DNA of 6,682 nt from Spirochaetaceae bacterium (GTDB taxonomy: Bacteria > Spirochaetota > Spirochaetia > Treponematales > Breznakiellaceae), in the NCBI GenBank assembly GCA_031255655.1, contig JAIRSB010000188.1, positions 1 to 6,682 on the forward strand, in the 5' to 3' direction. Of the stretch, positions 1-5,849 are shown piece after piece. Made by a program: the position numbers and the translations under genes. A model generated the notes under the pieces. That model had not been told where the DNA came from. It was given only the letters and a program-made list of their open reading frames with translations, and searched no databases. Numbering within the stretch: position 1 is the first letter of the stretch; each line of letters starts with the position of its first letter.

Positions 1-79
1 TACTATATTCATACATATTTCGTCTGTATTTTGTTGTTTATAAGGTGTTGTTTTTCTAAACGGAGAATTGATGTTGGTC
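1..79 (+). repeat. Right arm of a dispersed intergenic palindromic repeat, cut by the window edge
   Basis: Bases 1-70 align with 6496-6563 at 60 of 70 positions with two one-base gaps (hand count). The match runs from the first base of the window, so the copy probably extends further left. The shared core includes the stretches ATATTTCGTCT, TATTTTGTTG, TAAGGTGTTGTTTTTC and GAGAATTG. After GAGAATTG the match resumes weakly as TGGT, so the right end is probably near 79. That is three bases before the TTGACA box used for rplM. Seen directly: the similarity and the position. Inferred: that this is half of the same palindromic element as at 6412-6569. There is no coding potential in it. Confidence 0.75.
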
Positions 80-81
80 TA

Positions 82-110
82 TTGACACTTTTTGACGTTT
101 ATGGCAGTAT
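82..110 (+). promoter_or_regulatory. Candidate rplM operon promoter (TTGACA, extended -10)
   Basis: A perfect -35 box TTGACA lies at 82-87. It is followed after 17 bases by CAGTAT (105-110), a weak -10 preceded by TGG, which supplies an extended -10 TG. A start of transcription about 7 bases further would fall at 117-119, on the ATG of rplM. A second TTGACG at 92-97 has no good partner. The -10 matches the consensus poorly, so the call rests on the -35, the spacing and the TG. Confidence 0.5.
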
Positions 111-126
111 GTTTTCCTATGAAAAC
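111..126 (+). promoter_or_regulatory. Small inverted repeat over the rplM start codon
   Basis: GTTTTC (111-116) and GAAAAC (121-126) form a perfect 6-base inverted repeat around a CTAT loop. The ATG of rplM (119-121) lies in the loop and the second arm. If transcription starts upstream, the RNA could hide the start codon in a short hairpin. If it starts at 117-119, only the DNA dyad would exist. The arms are rich in A-T pairs and short, so chance is possible. Confidence 0.3.
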
Positions 127-547
127 TATTTTTGTAAAACCCGCGGACGTTGAGCGGAAGTGGTTCCTTATTGATGCCGAAGGAAAGGCATTGGGACGGT
201 TGGCGGCTAAAGCGGCCTCCATTGTCCGCGGAAAAGAGAAGGCGGTATTCGCGCCTCATCACGAACTTGGCGATTACGTTGTGCTTATAAACGCGGATAA
301 GGTTACGGTGAGCGGTCGTAAATACGAGGAAAAGTTATATCACCATCATACCGGTTTTCCGGGCGGACTTAAAACGCAGACATATAAAGAACTTGCCAAC
401 AGGCATCCGACCGCGCCGGTTGAGGCCGCCATTCGCGGTATGTTGCCGAAAGGCCCGCTGGGCAGGAAAATATTTAATAATGTTAAAGTTTACGCGGGCG
501 GTAAACATCCGCATTCCGCGCAGAATCCTGAAAAAATTGATTTTTAA
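119..547 (+). CDS. rplM: 50S ribosomal protein L13
   Basis: This encodes ribosomal protein L13, an early-assembly protein of the large subunit that binds 23S rRNA. From the ATG at 119 it has 142 residues, the same length as E. coli L13, and starts MKTIFVKP, close to the MKTFTAKP of E. coli. Conserved stretches are LGRLAA (about 25-30), GDYVVLINADKV (51-62), YHHHTGFPGG (74-83) and the family signature GMLPKGPLGR (107-116), followed by KVYAGGKHPH. The frame is open further upstream, with an ATG at 101, but the family alignment supports 119. Neither start has a Shine-Dalgarno sequence, which is unusual for a highly expressed ribosomal gene and fits a leaderless message. It leads the cluster, with rpsI 36 bases downstream, the usual pairing in bacteria. 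E. coli L13 controls its own operon; nothing here proves that for this gene. Confidence 0.97.
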   Translation: MKTIFVKPADVERKWFLIDAEGKALGRLAAKAASIVRGKEKAVFAPHHELGDYVVLINADKVTVSGRKYEEKLYHHHTGFPGGLKTQTYKELANRHPTAPVEAAIRGMLPKGPLGRKIFNNVKVYAGGKHPHSAQNPEKIDF

Positions 548-583
548 CCGGTAGTGAACGGTTTTTCTTAAACGAGGTATTTT

Positions 584-976
584 GTGATTAGAAATCTGGG
601 TATCGGAACAGGCAGGCGAAAGACTTCCGTAGCCCGCGTCTATGTGCGCGATGGCAGCGGAAAAATTACCGTAAATGGCAGAATTTTGAACGAGTATTTT
701 ACACGGAGTGAGCACGTTAATATCGCGCTTTCTCCGCTTATGGTGGTGGCCGGAGAAAATAAGTTCGACGTGCTTATCAACGTGTACGGAGGCGGTATAA
801 ACGGCCAGGCCGGAGCTTGCCGGCACGGACTTGCTCGTGCTTTGTGTCAGGTTGACGAAGCCAATTACGCAAGCCTGCGCAGCAATGGTTTTTTGACCCG
901 CGACAGCCGCATGGTTGAGCGTAAAAAATATGGTCAGGCCGGAGCGCGTAAACGTTTTCAATTTTCAAAACGTTAA
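584..976 (+). CDS. rpsI: 30S ribosomal protein S9
   Basis: This encodes ribosomal protein S9 of the small subunit, whose C-terminal tail reaches the P-site tRNA. It has 130 residues, equal to E. coli S9. The N-terminal GTGRRKTSVARV (8-19), the central GGGINGQAGACRHGLARAL (69-87), the TRDSRMVERKK stretch (105-115) and the basic tail ending RFQFSKR are all typical, and the final SKR is intact. The start is GTG, chosen because GAGG at 574-577 lies six bases upstream and the alignment fits. The 36-base gap after rplM holds a weak dyad (AACCG 546-550, CGGTT 559-563) followed by a T run. It might be an attenuator, but five pairs are too few to call a terminator. The gene is almost certainly co-transcribed with rplM. 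Confidence 0.97.
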   Translation: MIRNLGIGTGRRKTSVARVYVRDGSGKITVNGRILNEYFTRSEHVNIALSPLMVVAGENKFDVLINVYGGGINGQAGACRHGLARALCQVDEANYASLRSNGFLTRDSRMVERKKYGQAGARKRFQFSKR

Positions 977-1031
977 AACTGTCCGCTTAACATTCGCGTT
1001 TTTTCAAACAAATACAGCGGGATGCAAGTTT

Positions 1032-1550
1032 ATGGCGGTGTCGGTGTTTTATCGGATTTGCCATAGCTCGGACAGTGAAGTGAGTGATTGTGATGGAAAA
1101 CATTCCAGTAAGCCAGACGCTTTTCAGTATGCCTTGCGGCTTGTTGCACGGGCAGAACAATTTAGAGCGGGGCTTTCGTTAAAACTTCAGAAAAAAGGCT
1201 ATAGTAAAACCGATATCTCGAAAGCCGCCGAAAAACTGTCCGTGATGGGAATGTTAGATGACTCACGTTATGCCCGTCTCTGGCTTGCTTCACGTATGAA
1301 ACGCGGTTCCGCATCCCCGCGAGAATTGTTAGCCGTTCTTTGCAGTAAAGGCATAAGTCACGCTACCGCTTCTGCGGCATTAAAATGGTTGTTTTCTGAT
1401 TCTGGCGAAGAGCCTTCAAACAGCGAGATTACTCTTTTGCGTCGTTACATAGCTAAAAAGCGTGAAGGATTGTCTGTCGTTGATTTGAGGAAAAGGCTGC
1501 GATTTGAAGGATTTAGCTTCGAGGTTTTGGACTGCTTAGTTGACGAATGA
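1032..1550 (+). CDS. recX: RecX family regulatory protein
   Basis: RecX proteins bind RecA filaments and limit or modulate recombinase activity during DNA repair. From the ATG at 1032 the product has 172 residues, near the family's usual 150-170. The RecX three-helix repeats are visible: YALRLVARAEQFRAGLSLKL (33-52), then LSVMGMLDDSRYARLWLASRMKRG in the middle (69-92; the DDSRYA stretch is characteristic), the block ending LLAVLCSKGIS, and a third unit from about 132 to the end. The first 28 residues are poorly conserved. The start is uncertain: GGGA at 1019-1022 is a weak Shine-Dalgarno nine bases upstream, and the frame stays open back to 915 inside rpsI. It follows rpsI by 55 bases, the order I recall from treponemes. 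No recA lies nearby. Confidence 0.88.
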   Translation: MAVSVFYRICHSSDSEVSDCDGKHSSKPDAFQYALRLVARAEQFRAGLSLKLQKKGYSKTDISKAAEKLSVMGMLDDSRYARLWLASRMKRGSASPRELLAVLCSKGISHATASAALKWLFSDSGEEPSNSEITLLRRYIAKKREGLSVVDLRKRLRFEGFSFEVLDCLVDE

Positions 1551-1574
1551 TTTTATTTGTAAGGAAAAAATCCA

Positions 1575-1859
1575 GTGAACATGTCCGCTTTTGACGCACT
1601 TGTTTACGGACGTGTCCAAGGCGTTGGATTTCGCTTTTACGCCTGTGCTGAAGCGGCGCGCTACGGAATTTCCGGCTGGATTCGTAATAATCCGGGCGGC
1701 GAAGTGGAAATTTGTGCGGAAGGTAGTCCGGAAAATCTGCAACATTTTCTTGAATGGCTGCGTAAAGGTCCGCCAGTTGCCAGGGTTGATTCTGTGGACG
1801 CCCGCTGGCGTGAAGCACGGAGAACGTATAAAGGTTTTTCTGTGGACTACGGCTTATGA
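1575..1859 (+). CDS. acyP: Acylphosphatase
   Basis: Acylphosphatase hydrolyses acyl phosphates such as carbamoyl phosphate or 1,3-bisphosphoglycerate; it is a small cytoplasmic alpha/beta enzyme. The product has 94 residues, typical for the family. Both signatures are present: GRVQGVGFR (12-20), whose last residue is the substrate-binding Arg (R20), and GWIRNNPGGEVEICAEG (34-50) with the catalytic Asn (N38). The GTG at 1575 was chosen over the ATG at 1581 because AAGGA at 1561-1565 lies nine bases from the GTG and fifteen from the ATG; the choice changes only two residues. The gene begins 24 bases after recX and its TGA overlaps the ATG of the next gene, so it is part of the rightward cluster and probably coupled to what follows. 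Confidence 0.95.
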   Translation: MNMSAFDALVYGRVQGVGFRFYACAEAARYGISGWIRNNPGGEVEICAEGSPENLQHFLEWLRKGPPVARVDSVDARWREARRTYKGFSVDYGL

Positions 1860-2701
1860 ATAATAAGCTGCTGTTCGTTCTCTTCTTTTTTTTGTTCGGT
1901 TTACAGTTTGCCGTCTCATGGGATTTTATCCTCAAAGGTGGCGTGGATTATGCCTCCTACCCTCCCACCAGTGAAAGTTCTGTGGGCAGTGTCTTTACGC
2001 CGGAATTTTTGCCTGTTGCCGGAGCCACGCTCAAAGGCGATTTTGCCGGTATGTATAATTACAACATTAGCTGCGGCAGCGACCCTATCTGGCGTAACAC
2101 AGCTTCCGGGGATATAGGCTGCTATTTCGGAAACGTCAACATGAGTATCGGCTTTTTCACAGGTACGGACGATTTTACTTTCAAATATACTGATATCGGG
2201 TTTTCAGGCAGGGCAGGCATCGAGTTTCCTGGCGCTTTTCTAGTGAAAGCCGGTTTTGCGTCCAGTGTAAATTACGATACCAAAGCTGCTGGAACAAGCA
2301 GGCGACAAATGATCGACGCACAGGCTGGGTTTTGGCTGCCCCATATACTCATTATTGCAGAGCTTCAGATGAAAGATTATACGAAACAAGTTACGGAAAC
2401 TTTGGACATCCACACAAGCCGTGTAAGATACACCGGCTCTATGGATATTTTCGCAAAAAATATGCCGTACCGTATATGCTTCTCGTTTGGCTATCAGGTT
2501 TTATCCCGCATAATGACCGAATCCGTCCCTTTGGAAGAATCGAATTATGAATCGTTCCTTGCCGGTTTTCGTTTTTATTTTCAGGCAGGCAAAACTTTCG
2601 CGTGGTTTATTGAAGGCGAAGCGCCTTTCACGATTGCCGGAAGTTTCAAGTTTTTCTATAACGCTTCATTGGGGCTTGTGTTTTCATATCCGGAAAGCTA
2701 A
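1856..2701 (+). CDS. Exported protein, probable outer-membrane beta-barrel
   Basis: I do not recognise the family. The product has 281 residues. A signal peptide is clear: Lys4, a very hydrophobic core from 5 to about 18, and an AVS|W cleavage site after residue 21. The mature part has no further hydrophobic helix. It is rich in Gly, Phe, Tyr and alternating polar/apolar strands (for example FRFYFQAGKTFAWFIEG and SFKFFYNASLGLVFSY near the end), the look of an outer-membrane barrel of roughly ten or more strands. The last residue is Ser, not the Phe common in proteobacterial barrels. Its ATG overlaps the acyP stop (ATGA), with no good Shine-Dalgarno sequence, so translation is probably coupled to acyP. 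A run of eight T (1886-1893) lies in the signal-peptide codons. Barrel topology is an inference; another periplasmic beta-rich fold is possible. Confidence 0.75.
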   Translation: MNNKLLFVLFFFLFGLQFAVSWDFILKGGVDYASYPPTSESSVGSVFTPEFLPVAGATLKGDFAGMYNYNISCGSDPIWRNTASGDIGCYFGNVNMSIGFFTGTDDFTFKYTDIGFSGRAGIEFPGAFLVKAGFASSVNYDTKAAGTSRRQMIDAQAGFWLPHILIIAELQMKDYTKQVTETLDIHTSRVRYTGSMDIFAKNMPYRICFSFGYQVLSRIMTESVPLEESNYESFLAGFRFYFQAGKTFAWFIEGEAPFTIAGSFKFFYNASLGLVFSYPES

Positions 2702-2732
2702 GAATTTACCGCGTGCCGTCAGCGATATGCTG

Positions 2733-4082
2733 TTAGCGAAAGGTTTTCATGAAATTTTGCGAAGTTCCGCCTTTCGCGCCGGCGGCACGTCCCATTTTTG
2801 ACATTCTTTTCATCATGACGCGCATTTTTTCAAACTGCTTGATAAGACGCGCCACCTCCGCAACCGATGTGCCGGACCCCCGGGCTATTCGAGCGCGGCG
2901 GGACGGCCCGATAATCAAATAATTTGCCCGCTCTTTCAATGTCATCGAACAGAGTATTATCTCTTGTTTTTTAAGATTTGCTTTTTCAATATCGTCATCG
3001 CTTAACTGTCCGGCCATTCCAGGTATCATGCCTATCATTGACTGCAATGAGCCCATCTTCTTTACCGCTCTAAGCTGCGAAAGCCAGTCCTCAAGCGTAA
3101 GTTCGTTTTCCAGCATCTTTTGCTGGATGGCCAGAGCTTCCTTCTGGTCGATAGCTTGCTGCGCTTTTTCTACCAGAGTTACCACATCCCCCATGCCGAG
3201 TATGCGGCTGGCGAATCGCTCAGGATAAAATGGCTCGAAATCCTCTGGTTTTTCGCCTATACCCACGAATTTAAGCGGTTTTCCGGTAACGGTTTTAAGA
3301 GAAAGTGCAGCACCGCCGCGTGTGTCTGAATCAAACTTTGTAAGAATTACGCCGGAAAGTCCTATTTTTTCATCAAAGGTTTTCGCTATGTCAACCGCGG
3401 ATTGTCCGGTCATAGCGTCCGCTACAAGGAGAAGTTCATCCGGATTAGCGGCATTTTTCAGCCGCGCCAGTTCCTCCATCATGACATCGTCAAGCTGTAA
3501 CCGTCCGGCGGTGTCGACGATTACAGTGTCAATCATATTCTTTTTTGCCCACGAAAGCGCGGCGGTGTAAACCTTGATGGCGTCTTTAACGCCGTCCTCG
3601 CGATAGACCGGTACGTCAATCTGTCGTCCCAGCGTGGAAAGTTGCTCCATCGCAGCTGGACGGACAAGGTCGCAGGCAGCCAGCAAGGGTTTCCGCCCCT
3701 CTTTCTTGAGCCGCGCCGCCAGCTTTGCCGAGCTTGTAGTCTTGCCGGAACCTTGCAAGCCGAGCATCAGTATCACAGAAACCTGATCAGTGTTTTTTAG
3801 AGCAAGTCCATGATTTCCGCCGCCAAGGTATGATGTGATTTTGTCATGAACGATTTTTATAAACTGCTGTCCGGGATCGACAGCCCGCAGAACTTTTGCT
3901 CCTTTAGCTTCCTCAATCGTGGAATTGACGAAACGTCTGGCGACACGGACATTGACATCCGCCTCAAGCAACGCGATTTTAATCGCGTTGACCGCGTCCT
4001 CTATATTTTTTTCGCTGATTTGTGATTTTCCCGAGACAAAACGCATGGCATCTTGTATTTTTAATGTTAATTTATCGAACAT
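2733..4082 (-). CDS. ffh: Signal recognition particle protein Ffh (SRP54 GTPase)
   Basis: Ffh binds the SRP RNA and hydrophobic signal sequences on ribosomes and, with FtsY, delivers inner-membrane and exported proteins to the Sec translocon, using GTP. The product has 449 residues, full length. Domains in order: N helical bundle (1 to about 95), G domain with P-loop GLQGSGKTT (108-116), the DLVRPAA motif (138-144), DTAGR (190-194), TKFD (248-251) and GIGE (274-277), then the methionine-rich M domain from about 325. The SRP RNA-binding segment SRRARIARGSG (394-404) is intact. ATG start at 4080-4082, with GAGAGG (4089-4094) six bases upstream. It lies 12 bases after a small membrane protein gene and is probably co-transcribed with it. 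The rpsP-trmD-rplS genes that often follow ffh are absent; the next gene is convergent, 31 bases away, and I see no strong terminator there. Confidence 0.97.
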   Translation of the reverse strand: MFDKLTLKIQDAMRFVSGKSQISEKNIEDAVNAIKIALLEADVNVRVARRFVNSTIEEAKGAKVLRAVDPGQQFIKIVHDKITSYLGGGNHGLALKNTDQVSVILMLGLQGSGKTTSSAKLAARLKKEGRKPLLAACDLVRPAAMEQLSTLGRQIDVPVYREDGVKDAIKVYTAALSWAKKNMIDTVIVDTAGRLQLDDVMMEELARLKNAANPDELLLVADAMTGQSAVDIAKTFDEKIGLSGVILTKFDSDTRGGAALSLKTVTGKPLKFVGIGEKPEDFEPFYPERFASRILGMGDVVTLVEKAQQAIDQKEALAIQQKMLENELTLEDWLSQLRAVKKMGSLQSMIGMIPGMAGQLSDDDIEKANLKKQEIILCSMTLKERANYLIIGPSRRARIARGSGTSVAEVARLIKQFEKMRVMMKRMSKMGRAAGAKGGTSQNFMKTFR

Positions 4083-4088
4083 ATTCCG

Positions 4089-4094
4089 CCTCTC
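4089..4094 (-). promoter_or_regulatory. Shine-Dalgarno site of ffh
   Basis: On the minus strand GAGAGG lies directly after the TGA stop of the upstream gene and six bases before the ffh ATG. A ribosome finishing the upstream gene would cover this site, so coupled translation is likely. It shows that this genome uses ordinary Shine-Dalgarno sites inside operons. Confidence 0.7.
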
Positions 4095-4478
4095 TCACTT
4101 TTCCCAGCTTCCGTTTAACCAGTTAAGCTCGTCATCCCACGTGAAGCCGCTGAAAATTATGCGGTTTAGAATCGGAAAGTACGAGCCCTTTATCGTTTTT
4201 TCAGGGAATTGCAAATATATTATACCGAAACTCGCGGCGCAGGGAAGCTCCTCCTCCCAGTCCTCTGTCCCTTCCTCCTTCCATCGCACATGAGTGTTGT
4301 CAATTTCCATAAGCATCATTTTATCAATTAGACGGACTCTGCTGTTTTTCCGCCATTTTCCCTGAGCCGCTAAATCGTTCCAAAGCACAGTTTCACAGGT
4401 GCAGAATGCAAACACCGTTGTGACGGCGATCACTAAGAGGACGCGCCACTTGTTACCAGAATATGCCGCACACTTCAT
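4095..4478 (-). CDS. Small membrane-anchored or exported protein of unknown function
   Basis: I do not recognise this protein. From the ATG at 4478 it has 127 residues. A GTG six bases upstream (4484) is in frame, but it would touch the -10 box, so the ATG is preferred. A basic start (K10, R12) is followed by one hydrophobic segment (13 to about 25), then a mainly hydrophilic, tryptophan-rich domain (W33, W42, W66, W74, W114, W120, W126) with a charged stretch KEEGTEDWEEELP (67-79). The segment could be an uncleaved anchor or a signal peptide. Cysteines at 26 and 28 suggest a lipoprotein, but Phe before C26 and Thr before C28 do not make an accepted lipobox. No Shine-Dalgarno sequence is visible. 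It is the first gene of a pair with ffh, which may reflect shared expression more than shared function. Confidence 0.7.
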   Translation of the reverse strand: MKCAAYSGNKWRVLLVIAVTTVFAFCTCETVLWNDLAAQGKWRKNSRVRLIDKMMLMEIDNTHVRWKEEGTEDWEEELPCAASFGIIYLQFPEKTIKGSYFPILNRIIFSGFTWDDELNWLNGSWEK

Positions 4479-4484
4479 ATCCAC

Positions 4485-4513
4485 ATATTAGCATACTGCG
4501 GCTTCAAAGCCCA
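4485..4513 (-). promoter_or_regulatory. Candidate promoter of the gene upstream of ffh (extended -10)
   Basis: On the minus strand TGCTAATAT (4493 down to 4485) is a good extended -10 box. A weak -35, TGGGCT, lies 17 bases upstream (4513-4508). The -10 ends six bases before the ATG at 4478, so transcription would start at or next to the start codon. The extended -10 is the main support. Confidence 0.45.
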
Positions 4514-4548
4514 GTTCTCACCGCCGGAATTTTGGAATCCGCGCCCGC

Positions 4549-4577
4549 TTGACAGTGGCTTTGTTATTATCGAAAAT
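4549..4577 (+). promoter_or_regulatory. Candidate promoter of the ComFB-domain gene
   Basis: A perfect TTGACA (4549-4554) is followed after 17 bases by GAAAAT (4572-4577), which matches the -10 consensus at four of six positions. The predicted start near 4584 leaves a short leader carrying AAGGAG (4586-4591), five bases before the ATG. It faces away from the leftward promoter at 4485-4513. No operator-like repeat beyond the small GGCTT/AAGCC dyad at 4500-4511 is apparent in the space between. Confidence 0.4.
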
Positions 4578-4596
4578 TATATTGTAAGGAGCGGTA

Positions 4597-5292
4597 ATGG
4601 GAATTCACAATATCATGGAAGAATTAGTTCTTTCGGAGCTTGATAAGATTTGCAACAGTGTCAAAAAAGACAATGTGCAAGATATTTGTCTGTGTACGCA
4701 ATGCCGGTTGGATGCGGCTTGTTACGCGCTGAACAGACTTGAACCGCACTATATAGTTTCAAGCAGGGGTATTTTGCGCGAAGAGCATTTTGATGCGGGA
4801 AATATGCAGAAGTTGGTGGATATTACCAGCCTTGTTTATCAGGGGTTAAAGCAGGTGGGGATAAACCGCCGGCCAGGGTTTGAGCATAAAGATTGCATCG
4901 AACAAAAGTCCGACGAGGCTGCGGCTTATTTTAACATTCCGGTGATTATCGGCAGAGTGTTTGACGGGCGTTCTTTCGAACCTGTTAGAGGAATAGATAT
5001 TGAGTTGTTTTTGAATGATAGTCCAGTTAAAATGAAGGATGCTAATTGGCAAAATCCGTTCAGACTTATCGAAAAAAATGAAGGGGCGTTTACTTTTTGG
5101 CCTGTAAGTATTCCCGCAAAAAAGGCCGGGGAACAAAAACTTTTTAATTTTTCGGTAAAAATCCCAATAGTGGACGCACTACCTCTTATTCATTATTTTG
5201 AACTGCCTGTAGTGAGTGAAAAAGATATAGTAAACTCTCTTGCCATGAACCGCACACACAAGATAGCGGATCTGTATGTATTCGATTGTTGA
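4597..5292 (+). CDS. ComFB-domain protein with C-terminal beta-rich domain
   Basis: The N-terminal half (about 1-60) matches the late-competence protein ComFB family: NIMEELVLSELDKIC followed by CLCTQCRLDAACYALNRL and PHYIVSSRG (50-58). Cysteines at 31, 33 and 36 (with C19 and C42 near) resemble the metal-binding Cys cluster of B. subtilis ComFB. ComFB proteins are reported to bind cyclic dinucleotides and to affect motility; applying that here is an inference. A charged linker (about 60-112) leads to a second domain (113-231) with alternating strands, beginning NIPVIIGRVFDG and including GIDIELFLNDSPVKM and LFNFSVKIPIV. It looks like an immunoglobulin-like or carboxypeptidase-regulatory-like sandwich. 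There is no signal peptide, so the protein is probably cytoplasmic. At 231 residues it is more than twice the length of plain ComFB. Strong Shine-Dalgarno AAGGAG (4586-4591). It stands alone in its transcription unit. Confidence 0.8.
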   Translation: MGIHNIMEELVLSELDKICNSVKKDNVQDICLCTQCRLDAACYALNRLEPHYIVSSRGILREEHFDAGNMQKLVDITSLVYQGLKQVGINRRPGFEHKDCIEQKSDEAAAYFNIPVIIGRVFDGRSFEPVRGIDIELFLNDSPVKMKDANWQNPFRLIEKNEGAFTFWPVSIPAKKAGEQKLFNFSVKIPIVDALPLIHYFELPVVSEKDIVNSLAMNRTHKIADLYVFDC

Positions 5293-5327
5293 GGAAAGCG
5301 AATATCCTTTTGTTGCGAAAAAACGCC

Positions 5328-5352
5328 GAAAAACGCGATTTTATTGTTTTTC
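5328..5352. terminator. AT-rich inverted repeat between convergent genes, possible weak terminator
   Basis: GAAAAAC (5328-5334) and GTTTTTC (5346-5352) form a perfect 7-base inverted repeat with an 11-base loop, between the ends of the ComFB-domain gene and the FliL-like gene. Read leftward it is followed by GGCG and six T. The stem has only two G-C pairs, so it would be weak. A nearby tandem echo (GAAAAAACGCC, GAAAAACGCG) is seen at 5317-5337. Position is the best argument for a terminator role. Confidence 0.3.
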
Positions 5353-5357
5353 TATGT

Positions 5358-5849
5358 TTAGTCTATTAGCATAAATTCTGAAAAATACAATTCTTTTATC
5401 TTTCCCAAATATAATAAAGAGTTGTATCTAGAAAGTAAGCCTTGTTTTAGCAATGTTTCATTGGCGAGTAACGGGCTGTCTGCCGGAACCGAAGCAAAGT
5501 AATCAACTGTTTCTGAACGAAATTTACCAACGTTAAGTGAAAGTTCTTCCAGAAAAGCGCCATCAGTATCATCGTATGGGAATTCAACCGCTATTACAAC
5601 AGTGGAACCAACATTCACGGAAATTTCATTGGTCTGCGTGGGAGGAGCTAGTTTTACCCGCATTCTGCCTATTCCTGTAAATATAGGCGTTTCAGGCTTA
5701 CCTACTCCCGCGCTTTTAGCGGCGATTTTTTCGTGCGGCTTTGCGGCCAAGACCCAAATAGTTCCCAGCACGATCGCGGCAATCAGTGCCGCCAAAATAA
5801 CGGATAGAATCCGTTCCAGAAGAAAATATCTATTCCGTGTTGTAGTCAA
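5358..5849 (-). CDS. FliL-like single-pass membrane protein
   Basis: FliL proteins sit in the inner membrane beside the flagellar stator, with most of the protein in the periplasm. The product has 163 residues (E. coli FliL has 154). A short basic start is followed by one membrane segment (about 14-35), a linker, and a domain with the FliL pattern: a strand ISVNVGSTVVIAVEFPYDD (76-94), then LKQGLLSRYNSLLYLGKIKELYFSEFMLID at the C-terminus, resembling the closing 'vyFteFviq' of the family. The start is a TTG (5847-5849) inside apt, overlapping it by 20 bases, with no clear Shine-Dalgarno sequence. An upstream stop in the same frame (5859-5861) limits choices, and no later start keeps the whole membrane segment. 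Coupling to apt translation is likely. Similarity is by pattern only, so other membrane-anchored families remain possible. Confidence 0.6.
   Translation of the reverse strand: MTTTRNRYFLLERILSVILAALIAAIVLGTIWVLAAKPHEKIAAKSAGVGKPETPIFTGIGRMRVKLAPPTQTNEISVNVGSTVVIAVEFPYDDTDGAFLEELSLNVGKFRSETVDYFASVPADSPLLANETLLKQGLLSRYNSLLYLGKIKELYFSEFMLID

Noticed and set aside
546..566. AACCG/CGGTT hairpin with a T run between rplM and rpsI as a terminator or attenuator
   Set aside because: Only five base pairs with an eight-base loop. The two genes are normally co-transcribed and rpsI has its own Shine-Dalgarno site.
335..961. A 208-codon open frame on the minus strand across rplM and rpsI
   Set aside because: It lies antisense to two certain ribosomal protein genes and shows no recognisable domain, so it is a shadow of their coding sequence.
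967..1002. AAAACG ... CGTTTT dyad after rpsI as a terminator
   Set aside because: The stem is short and AT-rich with a bulge and an unpaired stretch between inner blocks, and recX follows closely in the same direction, so a terminator is not supported.
2720..2732. CAGC-GATAT-GCTG hairpin between the barrel-like gene and ffh as a bidirectional terminator
   Set aside because: A four-base stem without a following T run is too weak to call.
4395..4405. Cysteines after the hydrophobic segment of the gene upstream of ffh as a lipobox
   Set aside because: The residue before each Cys (Phe or Thr) and the -3 residue do not fit even relaxed spirochaete lipobox rules.
4511..4520. CCAGTTCTCA as a third, degenerate end of the palindromic repeat
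   Set aside because: It needs a three-base gap to align with the repeat end and nothing around it continues the match.
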